Assembly (NCBI RefSeq): GCF_021654035.1
Contig: NZ_JAJPDW010000002.1
Span: forward strand, 124,001-188,000
Origin: Microbacterium aurantiacum
GTDB lineage: Bacteria; Actinomycetota; Actinomycetes; Actinomycetales; Microbacteriaceae
Direction: 5' to 3'
DNA: 64,000 nt
A program made the translations under genes and the position numbers. Positions 15,738 to 25,149 of the stretch are shown one piece after another; within the stretch, counting starts at the first letter, position 1, and every line of letters begins with the position of its first letter. Under the pieces are notes generated by a model. It saw nothing but the letters and a program-made list of their open reading frames with translations. It made no database searches and was not told where the DNA came from.

Positions 15738-17204
15738 GTGCACTCCGACGACGCATCAGACGATTGCGGCTGCGCCCCCACTGCCGCAGAGCGCGCGCGC
15801 CTCTGGCCCGTGGTCAATCGCCGCAACGCCCTCGGGCTCGGCCTGATCGGCGCGGTGACCCTCGGCACCCTCGCGGGACCGATGATGCCGGCCGCCTTCG
15901 CCGCCGACTACCCGACGTGGGACGACGTCAAGCGTGCGCGCGCGAACGAAGCAGCCAAGCGCGGCGAGATCTCCCGCATCGAGGGCCTCATCCGTTCGCT
16001 CGCCGATGACGTGACCGCCAAGCGCGCCGAGGCCGAGCGCCTCGCCGACGAGTTCTACGTCGCGCAGCAGGAGTACTTCGCCGCTGCCTACCGCGCGGAC
16101 CAGCTCCAGGCCGAGGCCGACACGCAGGCGGCGGCCGCCGTCGATGCGGCCAACAAGGCCGGGCGCGTCGCCGCGCAGCTGTACCGCCAGGGCGGCGACG
16201 ACACCTCCCTCGAGCTCTTCTTCGCCGGGTCCGCGGCATCCGCCGACGATCTGCTGTCGCGCCTCGGCACGATGGACAAGCTGATCCAGCGGAACCAGGC
16301 CGTGTACGCCGAGGCGATCACGGCGCGGGACTCCGCGCAGAACCTCAGCGACCTCGCGAAGCAGCAGCGCGCCGAGCGCGACCGTCTGCAGCGCATCGCG
16401 GAAGAGAAGATGGTCGCCTCGCAGCAGGCTGCCGCGGCCGCGGAGGCGGCGCTGCAGGCCGAGCAGAGCAACCGCGTCCGCCTCGAAGCGCAGCTGGCCG
16501 CGCTCCGCGACACCACGAGCAAGACCGTCGCTGAGTACGAAGAGGGCGTCCGCGTCCGCGAGGAGGCCGAGCGCAAGGCCCGCGAAGAAGCCGAGCGCCG
16601 TGCGCGGGAGGAGGCCGAGCGCCTCGCCCGCCTCGAGCGCGAGCGTCTCGCCCGCGAGCAGCGTGAGCGCGAGCAGGCCGCCAGCAACGGCGGGGGCAAC
16701 TCCGGCGGCGGTGGCGGAGGCGGTGGCAACTCCGGCGGCGGCGGTGGAGGCGGCGGCAACTCCGGCGGCGGCGGTGGAGGCGGCGGCAACGGCTGGGCCC
16801 GCCCGTCGGCCGGGTGGCGCACGTCCGGGTACGGACCGCGGTCGGTGCAGTGCGGATCGGGCTACTGCTCCAGTAACTTCCATTACGGCGTCGACCTCGC
16901 GGCCGGCTGCAGCGCAGGGATCTACGCCGCCGCGGCGGGCACCGTGGTCTACTCCGGCTACAACGGCGGCTACGGCAACTACATCAAGATCGACCACGGC
17001 GGCGGCATCAGCACCGGCTACGCCCACATCCGCTCGGGCGGGCTGTTCGTCGGCTACGGCCAGCGCGTCGGCGCCGGGCAGCTCATCGCCGCCGAGGGCA
17101 ACACCGGCAACTCGTTCGGCTGCCACCTGCACTTCGAGGCGTACGTCAACGGCGGCACCGTGAACCCCATCGACTTCCTCGCCGCCCGGGGCGTCTGGGT
17201 CTGA
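15738..17204 (+). CDS. Secreted M23 family metallopeptidase with coiled coil and LytM domain
   Basis: A 488-residue peptidoglycan hydrolase or hydrolase regulator. The GTG start at 15738 follows GGGAGGGAGG. An export signal with NRRNALGLGL, possibly Tat-dependent, ends near AAFA. Residues about 60-310 are a long alanine/glutamate-rich coiled coil, as in PcsB/CwlO-type proteins. Three exact decapeptide glycine-rich repeats (from residue 320) form a linker. The C-terminal LytM domain has zinc ligands in HYGVDL (His382, Asp386) and HLHFE (His463, His465), so it should be catalytically competent. It lies divergent from the tRNA cluster. Confidence 0.93.
   Translation: MHSDDASDDCGCAPTAAERARLWPVVNRRNALGLGLIGAVTLGTLAGPMMPAAFAADYPTWDDVKRARANEAAKRGEISRIEGLIRSLADDVTAKRAEAERLADEFYVAQQEYFAAAYRADQLQAEADTQAAAAVDAANKAGRVAAQLYRQGGDDTSLELFFAGSAASADDLLSRLGTMDKLIQRNQAVYAEAITARDSAQNLSDLAKQQRAERDRLQRIAEEKMVASQQAAAAAEAALQAEQSNRVRLEAQLAALRDTTSKTVAEYEEGVRVREEAERKAREEAERRAREEAERLARLERERLAREQREREQAASNGGGNSGGGGGGGGNSGGGGGGGGNSGGGGGGGGNGWARPSAGWRTSGYGPRSVQCGSGYCSSNFHYGVDLAAGCSAGIYAAAAGTVVYSGYNGGYGNYIKIDHGGGISTGYAHIRSGGLFVGYGQRVGAGQLIAAEGNTGNSFGCHLHFEAYVNGGTVNPIDFLAARGVWV
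16695..16784 (+). repeat. Three tandem 30-bp units coding a glycine linker
   Basis: Each 30-bp unit starts GGCAACTCC and encodes GNSGGGGGGG. Copies two and three are identical and copy one differs at synonymous sites. Copy-number change would alter linker length in frame. Confidence 0.9.
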
Positions 17205-17250
17205 GCGTCGCCGCGTCTGCGGAAGGTTCGACGCCTGCGATCGGCGGGAG

Positions 17251-17285
17251 AAAAAGGGGCGCCGGCTCGCGCCGGTCACCCCTTT
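17251..17285. terminator. Bidirectional terminator between M23 peptidase and ppa
   Basis: AAAAAGGGG pairs with CCCCTTT, with an inner CCGGC/GCCGG stem. It has an A-rich left side and T-rich right side and sits between convergent genes. Confidence 0.75.
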
Positions 17286-17301
17286 CCCGATCGGATGCCG
17301 A

Positions 17302-17835
17302 TCAGAGCGTCGTGGGAGCTTCGCCCTCACCCTGGGTCTTGGTGCGACCCTCGTGCTCGTCGAAGCGCTCGAAGGCTTCGGCCACGAGGCGCTCGGCCTC
17401 GGCGGCGTTCGCCCACTGGTCGACCTTGACCCACTTGCCGGGCTCGAGGTCCTTGTAGTGCTCGAAGAAGTGGTTGATCTCGTTGCGGGTCCACTCGTCG
17501 ATGTCGTCGACGTCCTGGATGTGGTTCCAGCGGGGGTCCTTGGCCAGGACCGCGACGACCTTGTCATCGCCGCCGGCCTCGTCGCTCATCTTGAGCACGC
17601 CGACCGGGCGGACCTTGGCGAGGACGCCGGGGTAGAGGTCGCGGTCGAGCAGCACGAGCACGTCGAGCGGGTCGCCGTCCTCGCCGAGGGTGTTCTCGAA
17701 GAACCCGTAGTTGCTGGGGTAGCCCATGGGGGTGAACAGGACGCGGTCCAGGAACACCCGGCCGGTGCCGTGGTCGACCTCGTACTTCACGCGGCTGCCG
17801 CGCGGGATCTCGATGACGGCGTCGTATGCGCCCAT
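17302..17835 (-). CDS. ppa: Inorganic pyrophosphatase
   Basis: A 177-residue family I soluble pyrophosphatase hydrolysing PPi to drive biosynthesis. The signature DPLDVLVL, with EDGDPLD carrying metal-binding aspartates, follows [21 protein letters not shown] is the substrate-binding N-terminal motif. The ATG at 17835 follows GAAGGAGACC. Length and motifs are fully typical. It is monocistronic and divergent from tilS. Confidence 0.97.
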   Translation of the reverse strand: MGAYDAVIEIPRGSRVKYEVDHGTGRVFLDRVLFTPMGYPSNYGFFENTLGEDGDPLDVLVLLDRDLYPGVLAKVRPVGVLKMSDEAGGDDKVVAVLAKDPRWNHIQDVDDIDEWTRNEINHFFEHYKDLEPGKWVKVDQWANAAEAERLVAEAFERFDEHEGRTKTQGEGEAPTTL

Positions 17836-17994
17836 GCTGGTCTCCTTCGAAGAGGGGTGAATGCCGCGCATCAGCCTACCGTCGGCCTCGATCCGTCGAA
17901 GATGCGGGGGATCCGGGGGGTTCGGCGCGCGGCCGGTGGCCGAAAGGCGCCTCCGTCACGCGTTCTCGACGGCGCGGGCCGCTAGCGTGGGCGC

Positions 17995-18990
17995 GTGGAC
18001 GAGCGACGACCGAGCCTTCATCCCGCCGTCGCCGAGATCCGGCGGGCGGTGCGCGCGGCTCTGGCCGACCTCGACCCGAAAGCGACGGTCGTCGTCGCGC
18101 TGTCCGGCGGCGCCGACTCCCTCGCCCTCGCCGCGGCGGTGGCCTTCGAGGCGCCGCGCGCCCGCCGCGACGCCCTCGCCGTCATCGTCGATCACGGTCT
18201 TCAGGAGGCCTCGGCGGCGGTCGCGGCATCCGCTGCCGAGAGGGCCCGCGGCCTTGGCCTCGCCGTCCGTGTCGTCCGTGTCGACGTCGGCGATGAGGGC
18301 GGCCCGGAGGCCGCAGCCCGGTCGGCGCGGTACGGGGCGCTCCGCACCGAGGCCGCCGAGCGCGCGCCTGCGGTGATCGTCACCGGACACACCCTCGACG
18401 ACCAGGCCGAGACGGTGCTGCTGGGGCTCGCTCGCGGGTCGGGAGCCGCGAGCCTGCAGGGGATGGCGGCGGTCTCCGACCTCGACGGCGTTCCCCTCGT
18501 CCGGCCACTTCTCGACGTGCGCCGCGAGACCACCCGCGCCGCCTGCACCGCTCAGGGACTGTCGTGGTGGGACGACCCCCACAACACCGACGACCGATTC
18601 GCGCGGGTGCGCGTGCGTGAGCGGGTGCTGCCGGCGCTCGAGGCCGAGATCGGCCCCGGGATCGCCGTGGCCCTCGCCCGGACGGCCGCGCAGCTGCGCG
18701 AGGACGCCGCGGCGTTCGACGAGATGATCGCCGAGACCATCGAGGACATCGTCGAGCCGGCCGAAGCCGGGATCGCGGTGTCGGTGGCGGCGCTCGCGGC
18801 CAACCCGGCCGCCCTCCGCCATCGCATCATCCGCCACGTCGTGGCCGCCGAGTTCCATCAGAGCCTCACTCGCGCGCAGACCCTCGAGGTCGCGCGTCTG
18901 GTCACCCACTGGACGGGTCAGGGGCCCATCGATCTCCCCGGATGCCGCGCCGCCCGCGTCGGCGGTCGCATCGAGGTCACCGCCCGCTGA
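17995..18990 (+). CDS. tilS: tRNA(Ile)-lysidine synthase
   Basis: A 331-residue N-type ATP pyrophosphatase that converts C34 of the tRNA-Ile CAU anticodon to lysidine. The PP-loop SGGADS is at residues 37-42; GHTLDDQAETVLLGLARGSG is the family signature. The C-terminal domain is short, as in actinobacteria. The GTG start is six bases after TAGCGT (17983-17988), the leaderless arrangement. It opens the block of core genes leading to lysS. Confidence 0.95.
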   Translation: MDERRPSLHPAVAEIRRAVRAALADLDPKATVVVALSGGADSLALAAAVAFEAPRARRDALAVIVDHGLQEASAAVAASAAERARGLGLAVRVVRVDVGDEGGPEAAARSARYGALRTEAAERAPAVIVTGHTLDDQAETVLLGLARGSGAASLQGMAAVSDLDGVPLVRPLLDVRRETTRAACTAQGLSWWDDPHNTDDRFARVRVRERVLPALEAEIGPGIAVALARTAAQLREDAAAFDEMIAETIEDIVEPAEAGIAVSVAALAANPAALRHRIIRHVVAAEFHQSLTRAQTLEVARLVTHWTGQGPIDLPGCRAARVGGRIEVTAR

Positions 18991-19035
18991 CGCGCACCCG
19001 TCGCCGAACCGGCGTCCGTTCCTTAGACTCGGGGG

Positions 19036-19587
<552 letters not shown>

Positions 19588-19755
19588 CCGGCATCCGCTC
19601 GGCCGGGATCCGCCCGGAGGGGCCCGGCGATTTCGCCACCGGCGAATGTTCAGGCCGGGCATAGGCGCCGCGGGATACCCTGAACGCACCGTCGCCGGGG
19701 CGTGGTGCCCCCGGAAGGACGTCGGCCGACGAAGGGACCGGGCACACGCCCGACT

Positions 19756-21765
19756 ATGGACTTCAAGAAGATCGCGCGCAACCCGCTGTTCTACGTGCTG
19801 GTGATCGGACTCCTGCTGATCGTCGGGTTCTCCCTCATCTCCAGCCTCGGGGGCGCGAAGCAGATCACCACGCAGGAGGGCCTCGAGCTCCTCCGCGGCG
19901 ACACCGTGACCGAGGTGGTCAACACCGACGGCGACCAGCGCGTGGACATGACCCTCTCCGACGCCTACGACGGCGCGACCGAGGTGCAGTTCTACTACGT
20001 CTCCGCCCGCGCCGACGAGGTGGTGCGCGCGATCGACTCCGCCTCCCCGACCGACGGCTTCAACGACGTCGTCCCCCGCGCGACGTGGTTCGACGGCTTC
20101 CTCTCCCTCCTCCTGCCGATCCTGCTGCTGGGTCTGCTGTTCTGGTTCCTGCTGTCCTCCGCCCAGGGCGGCGGCAGCCGGGTGATGCAGTTCGGCAAGT
20201 CCCGCGCGAAGCTCGTGACGAAGGAGATGCCGCAGGTCACCTTCGCCGACGTCGCCGGATCCGACGAGGCGATCGAGGAGCTCGAGGAGATCAAGGACTT
20301 CCTCAAGGACCCGACGAAATTCCAGAACGTCGGCGCCCGCATCCCGAAGGGCGTGCTGCTGTACGGCCCTCCCGGAACCGGCAAGACGCTCCTCGCCCGC
20401 GCGGTCGCGGGTGAAGCGGGTGTGCCGTTCTACTCGATCTCGGGTTCGGATTTCGTCGAGATGTTCGTCGGCGTCGGCGCGAGCCGCGTCCGCGACCTGT
20501 TCAACCAGGCCAAGGAGAGCGCGCCCGCGATCATCTTCATCGACGAGATCGACGCGGTCGGTCGCCACCGCGGCGCCGGCATGGGCGGCGGTCACGACGA
20601 GCGCGAGCAGACCCTGAACCAGATGCTCGTCGAGATGGACGGCTTCGACCCCAAGGCCAACGTCATCGTCATCGCCGCGACGAACCGCCCCGACATCCTC
20701 GATCCCGCCCTCCTGCGCCCGGGACGCTTCGACCGACAGATCGGCGTGGACGCGCCCGACCTCAAGGGCCGCAAGCAGATCCTCGAGGTGCACGGACGCG
20801 GCAAGCCCCTGGCCGACGGTGTCGACCTCGAGGTCGTGGCCCGGAAGACACCCGGCTTCACCGGTGCGGACCTCGCGAACGTCCTGAACGAAGCCGCCCT
20901 GCTGACGGCGCGCTCCAACGCCCAGCTCATCGACAACCGTGCCCTCGACGAGGCGATCGACCGCGTGCTCGCCGGCCCGCAGCGCCGCACCCGCGTCATG
21001 AAGGACCGCGAGAAGCTGATCACCGCGTACCACGAGGGCGGTCACGCGCTCGCCGCGGCCGCGATGAACCACACCGACCCGGTCACGAAGGTCACGATCC
21101 TCCCGCGCGGCAAGGCGCTCGGCTACACGATGGTGCTGCCGCTCGATGACAAGTACTCCGTCACCCGCAACGAGCTCCAGGACCAGCTGGCGTACGCGAT
21201 GGGCGGCCGCGTGGCCGAGGAGATCGTCTTCCACGACCCCACCACCGGTGCCTCCAACGACATCGAGAAGGCGACGAGCATCGCCCGCAAGATGGTCACC
21301 GAGTACGGCATGACCACGGATGTCGGACCCGTCAAGCTCGGGCAGTCCTCCGGCGAGGTCTTCATGGGCCGTGACATGGGGCACGGCCGCGACTTCTCCG
21401 AGCGCATCGCCGAGCGCGTGGACGCCCAGGTCCGCGCCCTCATCGAGCAGGCGCACGACGAGGCCTACCGCGTGATCAACGCCAACCGCCACGTCCTGGA
21501 CCGCCTCGCCCTGGCGCTCCTGGAGAAGGAGACGCTCGACCACCTCGAGCTCGCCGAGATCTTCACCGACGTGCAGAAGCTCACCCCGCGCCCGCAGTGG
21601 CTCTCCAGCAACGACCGTCCGGTCTCGCAGCAGCCTCCGGTCGAGGTGCCCAAGCGCGCCGTGCCCGTCGATGTCGCGGCATCCGTCGAGGCGGCGCCGG
21701 AGGGCGAGCCCGAGAAGGCCGCCACGCGGCAGCCGTCCGGTCAGGCGCGCCCCGCGACCGCATAG
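19756..21765 (+). CDS. ftsH: ATP-dependent zinc metalloprotease FtsH
   Basis: A 669-residue membrane AAA protease. Two transmembrane helices (about 8-30 and 112-134) flank a short extracytoplasmic domain. Walker A is GPPGTGKT, Walker B IIFIDEID, the second region of homology [19 protein letters not shown], and the zinc site HEGGH (His426-His430). The C-terminal 60 residues are low complexity. The start was set at [10 protein letters not shown], which begins the first helix region correctly. Its TAG stop doubles as part of the -10 of folE. Confidence 0.97.
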   Translation: MDFKKIARNPLFYVLVIGLLLIVGFSLISSLGGAKQITTQEGLELLRGDTVTEVVNTDGDQRVDMTLSDAYDGATEVQFYYVSARADEVVRAIDSASPTDGFNDVVPRATWFDGFLSLLLPILLLGLLFWFLLSSAQGGGSRVMQFGKSRAKLVTKEMPQVTFADVAGSDEAIEELEEIKDFLKDPTKFQNVGARIPKGVLLYGPPGTGKTLLARAVAGEAGVPFYSISGSDFVEMFVGVGASRVRDLFNQAKESAPAIIFIDEIDAVGRHRGAGMGGGHDEREQTLNQMLVEMDGFDPKANVIVIAATNRPDILDPALLRPGRFDRQIGVDAPDLKGRKQILEVHGRGKPLADGVDLEVVARKTPGFTGADLANVLNEAALLTARSNAQLIDNRALDEAIDRVLAGPQRRTRVMKDREKLITAYHEGGHALAAAAMNHTDPVTKVTILPRGKALGYTMVLPLDDKYSVTRNELQDQLAYAMGGRVAEEIVFHDPTTGASNDIEKATSIARKMVTEYGMTTDVGPVKLGQSSGEVFMGRDMGHGRDFSERIAERVDAQVRALIEQAHDEAYRVINANRHVLDRLALALLEKETLDHLELAEIFTDVQKLTPRPQWLSSNDRPVSQQPPVEVPKRAVPVDVAASVEAAPEGEPEKAATRQPSGQARPATA

Positions 21766-21774
21766 GCTCGGTGC

Positions 21775-22362
21775 GTGGCCGTCGATCGTGAACGGGTCTC
21801 CGCTCTGGTGAGGGACCTGCTGGAGGCGATCGGGGAAGACCCCGATCGCCCCGGGCTCAAGCACACACCGCAGCGGGTCGCCGACGCCTACGCCGAGTTC
21901 TTCGGCGGCGTGGGGGAGGACCCGGCGGCGCCCCTCGCCCACACGATCTCGGTCTCGCGCGGCCCTGCTCCCGAGACGCTGCCCTCGGGTGCGGTGATGC
22001 TGCGCGACATCCTCTTCCGTTCGGTCTGCGAGCATCACCTCCTGCCCTTCCGCGGGCACGCGCACATCGCGTACCTGCCCGGTGAGCAGGTCGTCGGCCT
22101 CGGTGCCCTCCCGAAGGTGGTCGACATCCTCGCCGCCCGCCCGCAGGTGCAGGAGCGCCTCGGCGAACAGATCGCCGACGTCATCACCGCGAAGCTCGAC
22201 GCGCGGGGCGTCCTGGTCGTCCTCGACGCCGCGCACGAATGCCTCACGATGCGCGGAGAACGCCAGCCCGACGCCTCGACTGTCACCATCGCGGCACGCG
22301 GCGCGCTCGCCGAACCCGCCGCCCGCGCCGAAGTCGTCCTCCTCCTCGGAGCGCGCCCGTGA
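21775..22362 (+). CDS. folE: GTP cyclohydrolase I
   Basis: A 195-residue enzyme starting folate synthesis (GTP to dihydroneopterin triphosphate). Zinc ligands are in SVCEHHLLPF and the later HECLTMRG; GEDPDRPGLKHTPQR is the conserved N-terminal motif. The GTG start is six bases after TAGGCT (21763-21768), which contains the ftsH stop codon. Its TGA overlaps the GTG of folP (GTGA), so folP translation is coupled. Confidence 0.97.
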   Translation: MAVDRERVSALVRDLLEAIGEDPDRPGLKHTPQRVADAYAEFFGGVGEDPAAPLAHTISVSRGPAPETLPSGAVMLRDILFRSVCEHHLLPFRGHAHIAYLPGEQVVGLGALPKVVDILAARPQVQERLGEQIADVITAKLDARGVLVVLDAAHECLTMRGERQPDASTVTIAARGALAEPAARAEVVLLLGARP

Positions 22363-23195
22363 CGGCGCTCATCATGGGCGTGGTGAACGTCACCCCCGAT
22401 TCGTTCAGCGACGGCGGACGCTTCCTGGATGCCGAAGCCGCCGTCGCGCACGGGCTACGCCTGCGGTCCGAGGGCGCGGCGATCCTCGACGTCGGCGGAG
22501 AGTCCACCCGGCCCGGGGCCGAGCGGGTGACCCACGAGGTCGAGCAGGAGCGGGTGCTGCCGGTGATCGCGGAGCTGACGAGGCAGGGGGCGGTCGTCAG
22601 CATCGACACGCTCAATGCCTCCACGGCGGCCGCCGCCGTCGCCGCCGGGGCGCGCCTGGTCAACGACGTCTCGGGCGGCCTCGCCGACCCGGACATGCTG
22701 GCCGCCGTGGCGGAGTCCGGTGCCGACGTCATCCTCGGCCACTGGCGGGGGCCATCGTCCGAGATGTACGCCCGCGCCCAGTACGACGACGTGGTCGGCG
22801 AGGTCGTCTCCGAGCTCGGCGCCCGCATGGAGGCCGCGGCCCACGCCGGCATCCCGCCCGCGCGGGTGCTGGTGGACCCCGGCATCGGGTTCGGCAAGCG
22901 CGGCGAGCAGAACTGGGCGACGCTGCGCGGGTTGTCGCGCATCGTCGCGATGGGCCCACGAGTCCTCGTCGGCACGAGCCGCAAGCGCTTCCTCGCCGAG
23001 TCGCTCGCGGACGATCCCGGCGACGCGTCGATCGAGAGGCGCGACCTCGCCACCGCCGTCACGAGCGTCCTGGCCGCGCAGGTCGGGGTGTGGGGCGTGC
23101 GCGTCCACGACGTGGCCGCCACCCGCGACGCGCTCCTCATCGCCGAACGCTGGAAGGGAGATCACCGATGGACGTCGCCGATCGCATCACGCTGA
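22359..23195 (+). CDS. folP: Dihydropteroate synthase
   Basis: A 278-residue TIM-barrel enzyme condensing p-aminobenzoate with the pterin diphosphate; target of sulfonamides. The motifs MGVVNVTPDSFSDGG, DVGGESTRPG and DPGIGFGKR are diagnostic. The GTG at 22359 overlaps the folE stop and begins the conserved barrel just before IMGVVNV. The 3' end overlaps folB by 28 bases, with the folB ribosome-binding site inside this gene. Confidence 0.96.
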   Translation: MTALIMGVVNVTPDSFSDGGRFLDAEAAVAHGLRLRSEGAAILDVGGESTRPGAERVTHEVEQERVLPVIAELTRQGAVVSIDTLNASTAAAAVAAGARLVNDVSGGLADPDMLAAVAESGADVILGHWRGPSSEMYARAQYDDVVGEVVSELGARMEAAAHAGIPPARVLVDPGIGFGKRGEQNWATLRGLSRIVAMGPRVLVGTSRKRFLAESLADDPGDASIERRDLATAVTSVLAAQVGVWGVRVHDVAATRDALLIAERWKGDHRWTSPIASR

Positions 23196-23542
23196 GCGGG
23201 CTCCGGGTCTTCGGATACCACGGCGTCTACGACGACGAGAAGCGCGACGGACAGGACTTCGTCGTCGACCTCCGGCTCGACCTCGACACCCGCCCCGCCG
23301 CCGCGAGCGATGACGTCGCCGACACCGTCCACTACGGCGAGCTCGCGGCATCCGTCGCCGCGGTCGTCGCGGGCGACCCGGTCGACCTCCTCGAGACCCT
23401 CGCGCAGCGCATCGCCGACGTCGCGCTCGCCGACGACCGCGTCGCGCGGGTGGAGGTCACGGTGCACAAGCCGCAGGCGCCCATCGCCCTGCACTTCGAC
23501 GACGTCTCGGTGACCATCGCACGCTCCCGGGCCGCGGCATGA
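23168..23542 (+). CDS. folB: Dihydroneopterin aldolase
   Basis: A 124-residue enzyme releasing glycolaldehyde from dihydroneopterin. It contains GLRVFGYHGVYDDEKRDGQDF with the catalytic Glu/Lys region and VTVHKPQAPI near the C-terminus. GAAGGGAG precedes the ATG. Its TGA overlaps folK by ATGA, so the fol genes are translated as a coupled set. Confidence 0.95.
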   Translation: MDVADRITLSGLRVFGYHGVYDDEKRDGQDFVVDLRLDLDTRPAAASDDVADTVHYGELAASVAAVVAGDPVDLLETLAQRIADVALADDRVARVEVTVHKPQAPIALHFDDVSVTIARSRAAA

Positions 23543-24072
23543 GCCGGCGCCTGGCCGACGGCATCCCAACGGATCCGCCTCGCCCGGATCGCCCCGTCGA
23601 AACGGCGATCGTGGCGCTCGGCGCCAACCTCGGCGACCGCGTGGAGACGCTCGAGGCCGCGGCGGCCGACATCCGTCGCCTGCCGCTCGTCGACGGGATC
23701 CGCGTCTCGCCGGCGGTCGAGTCCGTCGCGGTCACGCTGGACGGGCCGGATGCCGAGGCCCCGGCCTACCTCAACGCGGTCGCGATCGTCCGCACCCGCC
23801 TCGCGCCGACGGTGCTGCTCGGGTACCTCCACGCCATCGAGGCGCGCCACGGGCGCGTCCGCCGCGAGCGGTGGGGCGACCGCACCCTCGACCTCGACCT
23901 CATCGCCTTCGGCGACGTTCGCAGTGACGCCCCCGCACTCCTCCTGCCGCACCCGCGCGCGGCCGAACGCGACTTCGTGCTCGAGCCGTGGCTCGCTCTG
24001 GATCCGGATGCCGTCCTCCCCGGTCGCGGCCGGGTCGACGCCCTGCTGGCCGACCTCCGGAACCGGCGATGA
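23539..24072 (+). CDS. folK: 2-amino-4-hydroxy-6-hydroxymethyldihydropteridine diphosphokinase
   Basis: A 177-residue pyrophosphokinase supplying the substrate of FolP. ALGANLGDR is the N-terminal signature, and RWGDRTLDLDLIAFG carries the metal-binding aspartates; LLLPHPRAAERDFVLEPW is also typical. The first 30 residues are an extra charged lead. ATGA overlaps link it to folB upstream and the DUF3180 gene downstream. Confidence 0.95.
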   Translation: MSRRLADGIPTDPPRPDRPVETAIVALGANLGDRVETLEAAAADIRRLPLVDGIRVSPAVESVAVTLDGPDAEAPAYLNAVAIVRTRLAPTVLLGYLHAIEARHGRVRRERWGDRTLDLDLIAFGDVRSDAPALLLPHPRAAERDFVLEPWLALDPDAVLPGRGRVDALLADLRNRR

Positions 24073-24584
24073 ACCGCACCGGGGCGGGGGTGCTGATCGT
24101 CGCCGCGGTGCTCGGCGGTGCCGCGGGGTTCGTGCTGAACCAGGTGCTGACCGCGACCGGGCGGCCGACCTTCACCCCCATGGTGTCGCTCCCGATCCTC
24201 CTGCTCCTCCTCGGCGCGGTCGTGGTGGTGCTCGCCGTGCCGATCCGCCAGGCGACACGCGGACGCGGGCGGGCGGCGCTGAATCCCTTCCGGGCGCTCC
24301 GGATCGCCATGCTCGCCAAGGCCTCCAGCATCGTCGGCGCCGCGATCGGCGGATTCGGTCTGGGGCTCCTGGCCTTCCGTGCGACGCTCCCGGTGGCGCC
24401 GTCGGTAGGCTCGGTGGGCACGCTCATCGCGACCGCCGTCTGCGGCGCGGTCCTCATCGCGGCGGCCCTCGTGGCCGAGCACCTGTGCACCATCCGGAAG
24501 GACGACGATGACGAACAGCCCGGAGCCGGAGGCCCCGGTCCCCACGACCCCCTCGGAGCCGGACCCGGCGAACCGACCCACTGA
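24069..24584 (+). CDS. DUF3180 family membrane protein
   Basis: A 171-residue protein with four hydrophobic segments (about 5-25, 42-60, 82-103, 115-137), an NPFRALRIAMLAKASS block typical of DUF3180, and a polar tail. No function is established for the family; its position directly after folK (ATGA overlap) is conserved in actinobacteria. The 3' end overlaps the next gene by 77 bases in another frame. Confidence 0.85.
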   Translation: MNRTGAGVLIVAAVLGGAAGFVLNQVLTATGRPTFTPMVSLPILLLLLGAVVVVLAVPIRQATRGRGRAALNPFRALRIAMLAKASSIVGAAIGGFGLGLLAFRATLPVAPSVGSVGTLIATAVCGAVLIAAALVAEHLCTIRKDDDDEQPGAGGPGPHDPLGAGPGEPTH

Positions 24585-25149
24585 GACCGCCGTGCCCGCG
24601 TCGACCACGGCGCCGGCGCCGACCGCCGAGCCCGAGACGTTCGACCGCATCGTCGAGTCCCGCTCGGCGTCGCGGCTCGTGCTCGCCGAGGGCGTCTGGC
24701 ACCAGATCTCACCCCGCTACGTGTGGGTGCAGCTCCTGTCCTCGGGTGTCGTCCTCCTTCTCGCCGTGGCGGCGACCCTCGTCCTCGCGCTCGCCTTCGG
24801 GCAGCTGTGGGCGTACATCCCCGGGGGGATCTTCACGGTCATCATGGTGTGGACGCTCGCGATCCTCCCGCGCCAGGCGCGGGCGATCGGCTACCGGTTG
24901 CGCGAGGACGACCTCGTGTTCCGCCGCGGCATCCTGTGGCAGCGTTTCGTCGCCGTCCCGTACGGCCGCATGCAGCTCGTCGACATCACGCACGGTCCGC
25001 TCGACCGCGCGTTCGGCATCGCCCAGCTGAAGTTCGTCACCGCCGCCGCGGCGACCGGCGTCACGATCCCGGGGCTGCCGCAGGAGACCGCCGACACGCT
25101 GCGCGACCACCTCGTCGAGGTCGCCGAGAGCCGGCGCACCGGCCTATGA
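24508..25149 (+). CDS. PH (bPH2/YdbS-like) domain membrane protein
   Basis: A 213-residue protein: a disordered proline/threonine-rich N-terminus (1-45), two transmembrane helices (about 72-118), then one bacterial PH domain with YRLREDDLVFRRGILWQRFVAVPYGRMQLVDI. It resembles the smaller member of YdbS/YdbT-type pairs. GGAAGG precedes the ATG inside the DUF3180 gene. It is coupled by ATGA to the larger PH protein. The role is unknown; envelope stress or lipid contact is suggested for relatives. Confidence 0.85.
   Translation: MTNSPEPEAPVPTTPSEPDPANRPTETAVPASTTAPAPTAEPETFDRIVESRSASRLVLAEGVWHQISPRYVWVQLLSSGVVLLLAVAATLVLALAFGQLWAYIPGGIFTVIMVWTLAILPRQARAIGYRLREDDLVFRRGILWQRFVAVPYGRMQLVDITHGPLDRAFGIAQLKFVTAAAATGVTIPGLPQETADTLRDHLVEVAESRRTGL

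Noticed and set aside
16695..16784. Regular repeat considered as a CRISPR-like array
   Set aside because: It is an in-frame glycine-linker coding repeat.
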